Assembly (NCBI GenBank): GCA_030151505.1 | Contig: JASLDQ010000240.1 | Location: 1-9,566, forward strand | Source: Chromobacteriaceae bacterium | GTDB taxonomy: Bacteria; Pseudomonadota; Gammaproteobacteria; Burkholderiales; Aquaspirillaceae | Direction of reading: 5' to 3' | Length of the DNA: 9,566 nt | The notes under the pieces: model-generated | The model's input: the letters and a program-made list of their open reading frames with translations, nothing else | The model's database searches: none | Told to the model about the DNA's origin: nothing | Made by a program: the position numbers and the translations under genes | In this document: positions 1 through 6,145 of the stretch, one piece after another | How positions within the stretch are numbered: the stretch's first letter is position 1 | Layout: each line of letters begins with the position of its first letter

Positions 1-86
1 TCGCCCGACGCGATGTCGAGGCTGACATTGTCCAGCGCGACGAAGTCGCCGAAGGTCTTGCGGATGGTGCGGATGTCGATGCTCAT
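1..86 (-). CDS. cysA: Sulfate/thiosulfate ABC transporter ATP-binding protein CysA, N-terminal fragment
   Basis: Only the first 28 codons lie in the window. The peptide begins MSIDIRTIRKTFGDFVALDN and continues into VSLDIASG, the typical opening of an ABC ATPase of the CysA family: a first beta strand, then the aromatic A-loop region before the Walker A motif, which is outside the window. CysA hydrolyses ATP on the cytoplasmic face to power import through CysT and CysW. It is the last visible gene of the minus-strand sulfate operon and follows cysW after 52 nt. An AGG about 9 nt before the ATG is a weak ribosome-binding site. The identification rests on the short N-terminus plus the unambiguous cysT-cysW context, so the function is well supported although the protein is incomplete. 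Confidence 0.88.
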   Translation of the reverse strand, partial: MSIDIRTIRKTFGDFVALDNVSLDIASG

Positions 87-111
87 TTGCGTAAACCTGT
101 GTGATGAGCCG

Positions 112-131
112 GCGAGGCGCCCCGGCCTCGC
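112..131 (-). other. GC-rich hairpin in the cysW-cysA spacer
   Basis: GCGAGGC (112-118) and GCCTCGC (125-131) form a perfect 7-bp stem with a 6-nt loop. It lies in the 52-nt gap between the cysW stop and the cysA start, 25 nt before the cysA ATG and outside its ribosome-binding site. No T-tract follows, so it is not a classical intrinsic terminator. It could stabilise the upstream mRNA end or tune expression of cysA relative to cysTW, but this role is inferred. Confidence 0.4.
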
Positions 132-138
132 GGCGGAG

Positions 139-1035
139 TCAGTGGGCGGAGGCCAGGCGGGCGCGGGCTTCCAGCGGAACGTCCCGTCCCTGCAGCTGGC
201 GGTTGGCGCGCCATTCGACCAGCGACTTCAGCACCAGCGTCACCAGAGCCAGCAGGGCCAGCAGCGAGGCGCAGGCAAAGGCGCCGACGAAGTTGTATTC
301 GTTGTACAGAATCTCGACGTGCAGCGGGATGGTGGTGGTCTGGCCGCGGATATGGCCGGACACCACGCTGACCGCGCCGAACTCGCCCATCGCGCGGGCA
401 TTGGTCAGGATCACCCCGTACAAGAGGCCCCACTTGATGTTGGGCAGCGTGACGCGCCAGAAGGTCTGCCAGCCCGACGCGCCCAGCACCAGCGCGGCCT
501 GCTCCTCGTCGGTGCCCTGCGCCTGCATCAGCGGGATCAGCTCGCGGGCGACGAAGGGGAAGGTGACGAACACGGTGGCCAGCACGATGCCGGGCACGGC
601 GAAGATGATCTTGATGTCGTGCTCCATCAGCCACGGCCCCATCCAGCCATGCGCGCCGAACAGCAGCACGTAGATCAGGCCGGCCACCACCGGGCTGACC
701 GAGAACGGCAGGTCGATCAGGGTGATGAGCAGGCTCTTGCCGCGGAAATCGAATTTGGCGATGGACCAGGCGGCGGCTACGCCGAACACCAGGTTCAGCG
801 GCACCGATATCAGCGCGGCGATCAGGGTCAGCTTGATGGCCGACAGCGCCTCGGGGTCGGCGAAGGACTGCAGGTACAGCTCCCAGCCCTTGGCCAGCGC
901 CTCCCAGAACACGCTGAGCAGCGGCACGAACAGGAAAAGGGTCAGGAATAGCAGCGCCACGGAAATCAGCGCGATGCGCACGCCACGCGCTTCGGTGGTG
1001 GCGGCGGTGCGGGCGGTGTTGGATACGGTTGCCAT
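139..1035 (-). CDS. cysW: Sulfate/thiosulfate ABC transporter permease CysW
   Basis: This is a 298-aa inner-membrane permease that pairs with CysT to form the sulfate/thiosulfate channel. Hydrophobic segments lie near residues 21-43, 67-90, 105-126, 143-163, 204-215 and 250-270, fitting the six-helix BPD_transp_1 fold. The cytoplasmic EAA loop that docks onto CysA is at about residues 177-206 ([14 protein letters not shown], then a conserved LP at 197-198). The [15 protein letters not shown] stretch at 213-227 is typical of CysW. A GAGAGGA sequence 7 nt before the ATG supports this start. The gene begins 12 nt after the cysT stop, consistent with one transcript. The charged C-terminal tail (271-298) is cytoplasmic and not notable. 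The family is secure; the choice of CysW over CysT follows from gene order and the [16 protein letters not shown] motif. Confidence 0.95.
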   Translation of the reverse strand: MATVSNTARTAATTEARGVRIALISVALLFLTLFLFVPLLSVFWEALAKGWELYLQSFADPEALSAIKLTLIAALISVPLNLVFGVAAAWSIAKFDFRGKSLLITLIDLPFSVSPVVAGLIYVLLFGAHGWMGPWLMEHDIKIIFAVPGIVLATVFVTFPFVARELIPLMQAQGTDEEQAALVLGASGWQTFWRVTLPNIKWGLLYGVILTNARAMGEFGAVSVVSGHIRGQTTTIPLHVEILYNEYNFVGAFACASLLALLALVTLVLKSLVEWRANRQLQGRDVPLEARARLASAH

Positions 1036-1047
1036 GCTTGTGTCCTC

Positions 1048-1884
1048 TCAGCGCACCATGCCGTGGCGGCGGCCGGACCACCACTGAATGCCGTTGATGA
1101 CGAACAGCATCACGAAGGAAATGGCCAGCATCACCACCGCGATGGCGGTCGCGCCGAGGTAGTCGTACTGCTCGAGTTTGGAAATGATCAGCAGCGGAGT
1201 GATTTCCGACACCATCGGGATATTGCCGGCGATGAAGATCACCGAGCCGAACTCGCCAGTGGCGCGGGCGAAGGCCAAGGTGAAGCCGGTCAGGAGCGCC
1301 GGCAGCAGCGCAGGAAAGATCACCCGGCGGAAAATCTGCCAGCGGGTGGCGCCGAGGCAGGTCGCTGCCTCTTCCAGCTCGGCCTCGAGATCCTGCAGCA
1401 CCGGCTGCACCGTGCGCACCACGAAGGGCAGGCCGATGAAGGTCAGCGCCACCACGATGCCCAGCGGCGTGAACGCCACCTTGATGCCGTAGGGTTCGAG
1501 CAGCTGGCCGAACCAGCCGTTGGGCGCGTACAGCGTGGTCAGCGCGATGCCGGCCACCGCGGTCGGCAGCGCGAACGGCAGGTCGACCAGCGCGTCGACG
1601 AAGCGCTTGGCCGGGAACGGATAGCGCACCAGCACCCATGCCACCAGCAAGCCGAACACGGCGTTGATGGCGGCCGCGATGAAGGACGCTCCGAATGACA
1701 GCCTAAGCGAGGCCAGCACGCGGTCGGTGCCGACCACGTCGAGGAAGCCGGCCCAGCCGAGGTCGGTGGTCTTGAGGATCAGCGCGGCGATCGGCAGCAG
1801 CACGATCAGGCACAGCCAGAAAATGGCATAGCCCAGACCGAGGCCGAAGCCGGGAAGAACGCTGTGTTGCTTGAACGAAATCAC
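1048..1884 (-). CDS. cysT: Sulfate/thiosulfate ABC transporter permease CysT (CysU)
   Basis: This is a 278-aa inner-membrane permease, partner of CysW. Membrane segments lie near residues 15-37, 62-86, 101-120, 141-160, 195-207 and 245-266. The EAA loop for CysA docking is at about 171-200 ([20 protein letters not shown], then P191). The [16 protein letters not shown] stretch (208-223) is characteristic of CysT. Translation starts at a GTG codon: no ATG lies near, and an AAGGA box sits 6 nt upstream, so the GTG is well supported. The gene follows the EAL gene after 33 nt and precedes cysW by 12 nt. The protein is full length for the family with no sign of damage. Confidence 0.95.
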   Translation of the reverse strand: MISFKQHSVLPGFGLGLGYAIFWLCLIVLLPIAALILKTTDLGWAGFLDVVGTDRVLASLRLSFGASFIAAAINAVFGLLVAWVLVRYPFPAKRFVDALVDLPFALPTAVAGIALTTLYAPNGWFGQLLEPYGIKVAFTPLGIVVALTFIGLPFVVRTVQPVLQDLEAELEEAATCLGATRWQIFRRVIFPALLPALLTGFTLAFARATGEFGSVIFIAGNIPMVSEITPLLIISKLEQYDYLGATAIAVVMLAISFVMLFVINGIQWWSGRRHGMVR

Positions 1885-1890
1885 GACAAA

Positions 1891-1895
1891 TCCTT
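1891..1895 (-). promoter_or_regulatory. Ribosome-binding site deciding the GTG start of cysT
   Basis: On the minus strand AAGGA is followed by 6 nt (TTTGTC) and then GTG at 1884. The spacing is ideal. It lets cysT initiate independently of the EAL gene, whose stop codon lies 22 nt further upstream. Confidence 0.7.
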
Positions 1896-1917
1896 GCAGT
1901 TGCTGAACGGGCGCCGA

Positions 1918-2733
1918 TCAGGCGGTCAGCGCGAACTCGCGGTTCAGGGTGGGATGCGGGCGGCCGAACAGGTAACCCTGCAGCAGCTCGATCCCGGCGT
2001 CGACCGCGGTCTGGCGCTGCTCGACGGTCTCGATGCCTTCGGCGATCACCTCCGCCCCGAGCCCGCGCACTACCCGCACCAGCTTGGGCAGCGCGAAGCC
2101 GGGACCGCGCAGGCCGGCGTCGAGCAATTTGCGGTCGAACTTGACCACGTTGGGACGCAGGGTGAACAGGCGCCGCTCGACCACCCCGGCCAGATCGCCG
2201 CCGAAGTCATCCAGCGCGATCAGGAAGCCGTGCGACTTGAAGCTCTCCACCGCGCGGGACAGCAGGATCTCGTCCGAGGTTTCGTGCTCGAGGATTTCCA
2301 GCACCACCCGGCCCGGTTCCAGCCCGGCCGCGCGCACCACGGCGGCAAAAGCCTCGCCCCAGCGATTCTGCACGCTGAGCAGGTGACGCGGATGCAGGTT
2401 GATGAACAGGTAGCCCGTCCCCTGCTGCGCGACGAAGTTGGCCAGGTGCAGGCTGCGGCAGACCCGGTCGATGCGGGCCATGTCGTCGCCGACGCCGAAG
2501 CCGCCAAAGAAGCTTTCCGGATTGAGATTGCCGACCACGGGATCGCGGGCGCGCAGCAGGCCCTCCCACCCCAGCACGCTGCTGTCGGACGCCCGGACGA
2601 TGGGCTGGAAGGCGCTACCGAGGGTGCAGTCGCCATGGCGGGCGCGCACCACGCCGTCGTCGGAGGAAAACACCGGCGCCGCGCCGTCGGCGTAGCGATC
2701 GTTGAGCAGGGGCAGGAGGCGGGAAAGCGGCAT
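1918..2733 (-). CDS. Stand-alone EAL-domain protein, predicted c-di-GMP phosphodiesterase, inside the sulfate operon
   Basis: This 271-aa soluble protein is an EAL domain (about residues 35-262) with a short N-terminal lead and no recognisable sensor, GGDEF or membrane part. EAL enzymes cleave c-di-GMP to pGpG in the cytoplasm. The family's key residues are present: ExLxR at 57-61 (E-G-L-L-R), N112 in INL, E146 and E149 in LEILE, D175-D176 in LDDFG, K198 and D200 in VKFD, E232 and E235 in AEGIE, and Q252 in LQGY. Activity is therefore likely. The loop after DDFG (residues 179-184, GGDLAG) departs from the usual TGYSS loop 6, which helps dimerisation and metal binding. The ATG lies 5 nt after the sbp stop with only a weak ribosome-binding site, which points to translational coupling with sbp. 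cysT follows 33 nt downstream. A sulfur-responsive role is inferred from position only; a c-di-GMP-binding effector is an alternative. Confidence 0.93.
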   Translation of the reverse strand: MPLSRLLPLLNDRYADGAAPVFSSDDGVVRARHGDCTLGSAFQPIVRASDSSVLGWEGLLRARDPVVGNLNPESFFGGFGVGDDMARIDRVCRSLHLANFVAQQGTGYLFINLHPRHLLSVQNRWGEAFAAVVRAAGLEPGRVVLEILEHETSDEILLSRAVESFKSHGFLIALDDFGGDLAGVVERRLFTLRPNVVKFDRKLLDAGLRGPGFALPKLVRVVRGLGAEVIAEGIETVEQRQTAVDAGIELLQGYLFGRPHPTLNREFALTA

Positions 2734-2738
2734 CGGGC

Positions 2739-3737
2739 TTACTTTTTGGTGTAGATCTGGTCGAAGGTACCACCGTCCTTGAAGTGGGTGTCCATCGCCT
2801 TCTTCCACGTGCCGAAAGTGGCCTCGACCGAGAAGGTCTTGATCGGCGGGAACTGGGAAGCATGCTTGGCCAGCACCTGCTTGTTGCGCGGGCGCAGGTA
2901 GTTCTGCGCGGCGATTTCCTGGCCTTCCGGGCTCCACAGGTATTGCAGGTAGGCGGTCGCCTCCTTGCGGGTGCCCTTCTTGTCCACCACGCGGTCGACC
3001 ACGGCCACCGGGCTCTCGGCCAGGATGGACACCGAGGGGTAGACCACGTCGAAGCCGCCGCGGCCGAACTCGCGCGCCACCATTTCGGCCTCGTTCTCGA
3101 AGGTCACCAGCACGTCGCCGATCTGGCGCTGCATGAAGGTGGTGGTGGCGGCACGGCCGCCGGCGTCCAGCACCGGCACGTTGGCGAACAGGCGCTGCAC
3201 GTAGTCGCGCGCGGCCTTGTCGCCGCCGTGCTGCTTGGCCTGGCCCCAGGCCGCCAGATAGGTGTAGCGGCCGTTGCCGGTCACTTTCGGGTTGGGGATG
3301 ATCACCTGCACACCCGGCTTGATCAGGTCGTTCCAGTCCTTGATCTGCTTGGGATTGCCCTTGCGCACCAGGAAGATCATGGTCGAGGTGAACGGTGCCG
3401 AGTTGTCGGCGAACTTCCTCTGCCAGTCGGCCGGGATCAGGTTGCCGCGCTCGTGCAGGATGTCGATGTCCGGCGCCTGGTTCATCGTGATCACGTCGGC
3501 CTCGAGGCCGTTGGCCACGCTCATCGCCTGCTTGCTGGAGCCGCCGTGCGACTGCTGGACGGTGACGGTTTCGCCGGTCTTGGCCTTGTAGGCCTTCTGG
3601 AAGGCCGGATTGAAGTCCTTGTAGAAGTCGCGCATCACGTCGTAGCTGACGTTGAGCAGGGTCACGTCGGCCAGCGCGGACAGGCTGGAAGTGGCCAGCG
3701 CGGCAGCCAGCAAGGTACGGGTGAACAGACGTTTCAT
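2739..3737 (-). CDS. sbp: Periplasmic sulfate/thiosulfate-binding protein
   Basis: This 332-aa protein captures sulfate (or thiosulfate) in the periplasm and delivers it to CysTW. A signal peptide spans residues 1-23 (MKRLF, hydrophobic core, ALA cleavage site), so the mature protein starts DVTLLNVSYD, the family hallmark. Anion-site motifs are visible: QSHGGSSKQA at 62-71, NPKVTGNGRYTYLAAW at 149-164, and DAGGRAATTTF at 191-201. The C-terminus GGTFDQIY (322-329) resembles Sbp, whereas RYTYLAAWG, GGRxATTTF and the ILHERGNLIPADWQ segment resemble CysP, so sulfate versus thiosulfate preference cannot be read. I chose the ATG at 3737 because AAGGGG sits 9 nt upstream; the ATG at 3746 directly abuts that box. 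It is the first gene of the operon. Confidence 0.95.
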   Translation of the reverse strand: MKRLFTRTLLAAALATSSLSALADVTLLNVSYDVMRDFYKDFNPAFQKAYKAKTGETVTVQQSHGGSSKQAMSVANGLEADVITMNQAPDIDILHERGNLIPADWQRKFADNSAPFTSTMIFLVRKGNPKQIKDWNDLIKPGVQVIIPNPKVTGNGRYTYLAAWGQAKQHGGDKAARDYVQRLFANVPVLDAGGRAATTTFMQRQIGDVLVTFENEAEMVAREFGRGGFDVVYPSVSILAESPVAVVDRVVDKKGTRKEATAYLQYLWSPEGQEIAAQNYLRPRNKQVLAKHASQFPPIKTFSVEATFGTWKKAMDTHFKDGGTFDQIYTKK

Positions 3738-3746
3738 GGACAACAT

Positions 3747-3752
3747 CCCCTT
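3747..3752 (-). promoter_or_regulatory. Ribosome-binding site deciding the sbp start
   Basis: AAGGGG on the minus strand lies 9 nt before the ATG at 3737. The earlier in-frame ATG at 3746 touches it with no spacer and so would be poorly initiated. Confidence 0.55.
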
Positions 3753-3776
3753 CTACGATAGCGTTTGATTGCGCAC

Positions 3777-3809
3777 AGAATATCGAACCGGTTTTATTCC
3801 GGGAAATAA
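3777..3809 (-). promoter_or_regulatory. Probable sbp operon promoter with a CysB-like (LysR-type) dyad
   Basis: On the minus strand a 16-nt dyad, TTATTTCCCGGAATAA (3794-3809; arms TTATT and AATAA), is followed after about 12 nt by TATTCT (3777-3782), a fair -10 box. The matching -35 position would fall within the dyad and is a poor match to consensus, as in activator-dependent promoters. This is the most AT-rich patch of the spacer and lies just upstream of the sulfate operon. CysB, the usual LysR-type activator of such operons, is the obvious candidate ligand, but the assignment is an inference from position and symmetry. Confidence 0.4.
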
Positions 3810-4005
3810 TATCCAGTGCTAGTGTTATTGCTTGCCCGGCATATCGAAAGCCGGAAGGGTGTCGCTGCTCCCACTCTGGCGACGGCTCCCCCACCCGCGA
3901 ACGGTCCATGCGCGACACGCGACCGCAACGCGGAACGCTTCCCGGACCGTCGTCGCAGCGCGACCGGCGACGTGGGCGCGTGCTCCCGTGACGGGTCCGC
4001 GGGCC

Positions 4006-4027
4006 GTGCCGGCAGGCCGCCCGGCAC
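4006..4027 (-). terminator. Hairpin downstream of sseA, weak terminator candidate
   Basis: GTGCCGG (4006-4012) pairs with CCGGCAC (4021-4027) around an 8-nt loop, starting 25 nt after the sseA stop codon. No T-tract follows on the minus strand, so efficient intrinsic termination is doubtful. It may instead protect the 3' end of the sseA mRNA. Confidence 0.3.
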
Positions 4028-4052
4028 AAGCGACCCGAATGCGCCCGTGTCC

Positions 4053-4892
4053 TCAGCCTTGCGCCACCGGCCGCGCCGAATCGCTGCACCACTCGCTCCA
4101 CGAGCCGGGGTACAGCCGGCTGCCTTCCAGCCCCGCGTGCTCCATCGCCAGGAGATTGACGCAGGCGGTCACCCCCGAACCGCACTGGTGCACCACCGCG
4201 ACCGCCTCGGTGTCGCCCAGCAAGGCCTGCCATTCCGCGCGCAACTGCGCCGCGGGCTTGAAGCGGCCGTCGGCACCGAGATTGGACGGAAACGGCCGGT
4301 TGAGCGCACCAGGAATGTGGCCGCCGACCGGGTCCATCGTTTCGTTCTCGCCGCGGAAGCGGTCGGCGCCGCGCGCATCGACCAGCCGGAACAGCGGCTG
4401 CCCGACATTGGCCAGCACCGTGGCGGCATCGACATGGCCCGCCAGCGAGTCGCGCAACGTGAAGCGCGCCGGCGTCGTGACCGGCACCGTAGTGTCCAGC
4501 CCGCCGCCCGCCGCCTGCCAGGCCTGCACCCCGCCATCCAGCACCGCCACCCCGGCGTGTCCCAGCCAGCGCGCCAGCCACCACAGCCGGGCGGCAAACA
4601 TGCCGCCGGCGTCGTCATAGGCCACCAGCAGGGTGTCGTCCCCCACGCCGAGTTCGCCCAGCCGGGCCGCCAACGCCGTGCGGTCGGGCAGCGGATGGCG
4701 GCCGTTGCGGCCGGTCTTGCGGCCGGACAGGTCGGCGTCCAGATGCAGAAAACGGGCGCCGGGCAGGTGACCGGCGGCATAGCTGCGCCGGCCATAGTCG
4801 AGGTCGGCGAGCTGGTGACGGCAATCCACCAGCACCACGCTGGCGGGCGGCAGCGCCCGCAGTTCTTCGGCGCTGACCAGGGTTCGGGACAT
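4053..4892 (-). CDS. sseA: 3-mercaptopyruvate sulfurtransferase (two-domain rhodanese)
   Basis: This 279-aa cytoplasmic enzyme has two rhodanese domains: an inactive N-terminal one (about residues 5-125) and a catalytic C-terminal one (about 155-272). The active loop is C237-G-S-G-V-T-A243. The CGSGVTA form is typical of 3-mercaptopyruvate sulfurtransferases such as E. coli SseA, whereas thiosulfate sulfurtransferases usually have CRKGVTA. Rhodanese signatures are visible at YAAGHLPGARF (38-48) and YPGSWSEW (261-268). It moves sulfane sulfur from 3-mercaptopyruvate, a cysteine breakdown product, to thiol or cyanide acceptors. The ATG at 4892 is supported by AAGGAG 6 nt upstream, so longer upstream extensions are rejected. 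It lies upstream of the sulfate operon on the same strand and divergent from the EamA gene. Confidence 0.92.
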   Translation of the reverse strand: MSRTLVSAEELRALPPASVVLVDCRHQLADLDYGRRSYAAGHLPGARFLHLDADLSGRKTGRNGRHPLPDRTALAARLGELGVGDDTLLVAYDDAGGMFAARLWWLARWLGHAGVAVLDGGVQAWQAAGGGLDTTVPVTTPARFTLRDSLAGHVDAATVLANVGQPLFRLVDARGADRFRGENETMDPVGGHIPGALNRPFPSNLGADGRFKPAAQLRAEWQALLGDTEAVAVVHQCGSGVTACVNLLAMEHAGLEGSRLYPGSWSEWCSDSARPVAQG

Positions 4893-4928
4893 GGCGGTCT
4901 CCTTGTGGAATCGGACGGTCGGACGTTC

Positions 4929-4937
4929 TGCTATGCT
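4929..4937 (+). promoter_or_regulatory. Candidate extended -10 promoter for the EamA-family gene
   Basis: TGCTATGCT matches an extended -10 element (TGn followed by TATGCT). It lies 35 nt before the preferred start at 4973 and 23 nt before the alternative ATG at 4961. No good -35 box is visible, which an extended -10 can tolerate. It sits in the 80-nt divergent gap with sseA. Confidence 0.3.
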
Positions 4938-4972
4938 TGCACGCTTGGTTTTCACACGGCATGAAGCGATCG

Positions 4973-5863
4973 ATGAACAAGCTTACCGGCATTTTGCTCA
5001 CCCTGCTGTCGGCCGCCTCCTTCGGCAGCATGGCCATCTTCGCCAAGCTCGCCTATGCCGACGGCACCGGCCCTTCCACCCTGCTGTTCCTGCGCTTTCT
5101 GTGCGCCAGCCTGCTGCTGGCGCCATGGCTGCTGTGGCGGCGGCTGCCGCTCCCGCGCGGGCGCGCCTTGGCCGGGCTGATCTTCATGGGGGCGGTGTGC
5201 TACGCGCTGGAGGCGCTGGCCTTCTTCCAGGCGCTGACCTACGCCTCGGCCGGGCTGGTATCGCTGCTGCTCTACCTGTTCCCCGCGCTGGTGCTGCTGC
5301 TGTCCGCCCTGCTGTTCAAGGAAAAAATCACCCCGCTCAAGCTGCTCGCGCTGCTGTTGAGCCTGGCCGGGCTGGCCATCACCGTGGGGAACGACCTCGC
5401 CGGCCAGCCGCTCGGCATCGTGCTCGGTATTTCCGCCGCGCTGATCTACTCGGTCTACATCCTGATCGGCAGCCGGGTCACCGGCGGCACGCATCCGCTG
5501 GCGGCGGCCTGGGTGGTGATCACCGCCGCCGCCGTCAGCAACGCCGGCTTCGTCGCCGTGTCCGGCTGGCAGCCGCCGCACTCCGCCGCCGGCTGGGGCG
5601 CCATCGGCGCCATCACCGTCATCTGCACCGTGGTGGCGATTGCGAGCTTTCTGGTCGGCATCGAGAAGATCGGCCCGAGCGCGGCATCGATGGTATCCAC
5701 CGTCGAGCCGGTGGTGACGCTGCTGCTGGCCTGGGCCGCACTGGGCGAAACCCCGGCCGGCAAACAATGGCTGGGCGGCGCGCTGATTCTGGCCTGCGTG
5801 CTCATTCTGGCGATGAATACCCGGCGGGACGAGGCGATCGCCCGCGACCTGCGCGAGGCCTGA
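4973..5863 (+). CDS. DMT-superfamily transporter with two EamA domains
   Basis: This 296-aa inner-membrane protein consists of two EamA repeats (about residues 4-136 and 146-282) of five helices each, the standard ten-helix drug/metabolite transporter layout. Hydrophobic segments are clear near 5-28, 36-54, 65-88, 93-115, 121-138, 147-166, 177-196, 208-230, 239-258 and 264-280. The STVEPVVTLLLAWAALGE stretch (242-259) is the conserved end of the second repeat. Members export amino acids or other small metabolites by antiport or proton coupling; the substrate cannot be read from sequence. The neighbouring sulfurtransferase and sulfate import genes make a cysteine-pathway metabolite plausible, but the family is large. 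The ATG at 4973 has a weak GAAG 6 nt upstream; the ATG at 4961 or TTG at 4937 are alternatives without better ribosome-binding sites. Confidence 0.9.
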   Translation: MNKLTGILLTLLSAASFGSMAIFAKLAYADGTGPSTLLFLRFLCASLLLAPWLLWRRLPLPRGRALAGLIFMGAVCYALEALAFFQALTYASAGLVSLLLYLFPALVLLLSALLFKEKITPLKLLALLLSLAGLAITVGNDLAGQPLGIVLGISAALIYSVYILIGSRVTGGTHPLAAAWVVITAAAVSNAGFVAVSGWQPPHSAAGWGAIGAITVICTVVAIASFLVGIEKIGPSAASMVSTVEPVVTLLLAWAALGETPAGKQWLGGALILACVLILAMNTRRDEAIARDLREA

Positions 5864-5872
5864 GCGTCCGTT

Positions 5873-5894
5873 CCGGCGCCGGCTGCCCGGGCAG
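5873..5894. repeat. Two adjacent perfect palindromes downstream of the EamA gene
   Basis: CCGGCGCCGG (5873-5882) is immediately followed by CTGCCCGGGCAG (5883-5894), 9 nt after the stop codon. Each could form a short GC hairpin with a tetraloop. No T-tract follows. They may mark the mRNA end or be chance GC-rich symmetry. Confidence 0.35.
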
Positions 5895-6021
5895 GCCACC
5901 AGCTTCCCGCCCGCCGGACCGCCATGCTTTTTCCGCATGACGCGACACCCCCGCCGGCCTCGTCCACCGGCATCCACCCGGCTCAGTTGCCAACACGAAA
6001 CCAGGCATTTCCGCTGCGTCA

Positions 6022-6037
6022 GGTTCGTTATCGAACC
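6022..6037. promoter_or_regulatory. Putative GlpR operator upstream of glpR
   Basis: GGTTCG-TTAT-CGAACC is a perfect inverted repeat with a 4-nt centre. Its core, TTCGTTATCGAA, fits the established E. coli GlpR operator core TTCGWTAWCGAW at every position. It lies 108 nt upstream of the glpR start, with no other gene start between. The most direct reading is autoregulation of glpR by its own product. Exact promoter position is unclear: no good -35/-10 pair is visible between it and the start. Confidence 0.65.
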
Positions 6038-6145
6038 GGCGGCGGCATGCGCGCCCGCGGGCCGCGGCGGCGGCCCCGGTTTGCCCGCATCGGGTCTTTC
6101 ATGCTAAAAACCCCATACTTTTATTACCTTTTCGCGTGTTAGCAA

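Larger units (their letters stand above)
3738..4052. other. Intergenic region between sseA and sbp
   Basis: This 315-nt spacer separates two minus-strand genes. The sbp-proximal third (about 3750-3850) is comparatively AT-rich and carries the ribosome-binding site, promoter and dyad described separately, plus the palindrome AACCGGTT (3786-3793) and a small CCGGC/GCCGG repeat (3836-3840 with 3850-3854). The rest is GC-rich, with a hairpin at 4006-4027. No convincing small gene was found; reading frames through it lack ribosome-binding sites and recognisable protein features. Confidence 0.6.

Noticed and set aside
13..951. Long plus-strand open frame antisense to cysW
   Set aside because: The product is low-complexity, rich in His, Gln and Gly, and is a shadow of the cysW codon pattern. 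cysW on the other strand is unambiguous.
1864..2754. Plus-strand open frame antisense to the EAL gene
   Set aside because: Biased composition and no recognisable motif, whereas the opposite strand encodes a complete EAL domain.
1918..4584. A continuous minus-strand open frame of about 888 codons ending in the EAL domain
   Set aside because: Upstream of 2733 the frame runs out of phase through sbp and sseA and yields arginine/glycine-rich sequence with no domain. GC-rich DNA lacks stop codons by chance; the EAL protein begins at the ATG at 2733.
4893..4955. N-terminal extension of sseA by 21 codons
   Set aside because: AAGGAG 6 nt before the ATG at 4892 and alignment of the rhodanese fold favour the shorter form.
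3816..4964. Plus-strand open frame of 382 codons antisense to sseA
   Set aside because: Arginine/alanine-rich with no domain and no ribosome-binding site; sseA with its CGSGVTA loop occupies the other strand.
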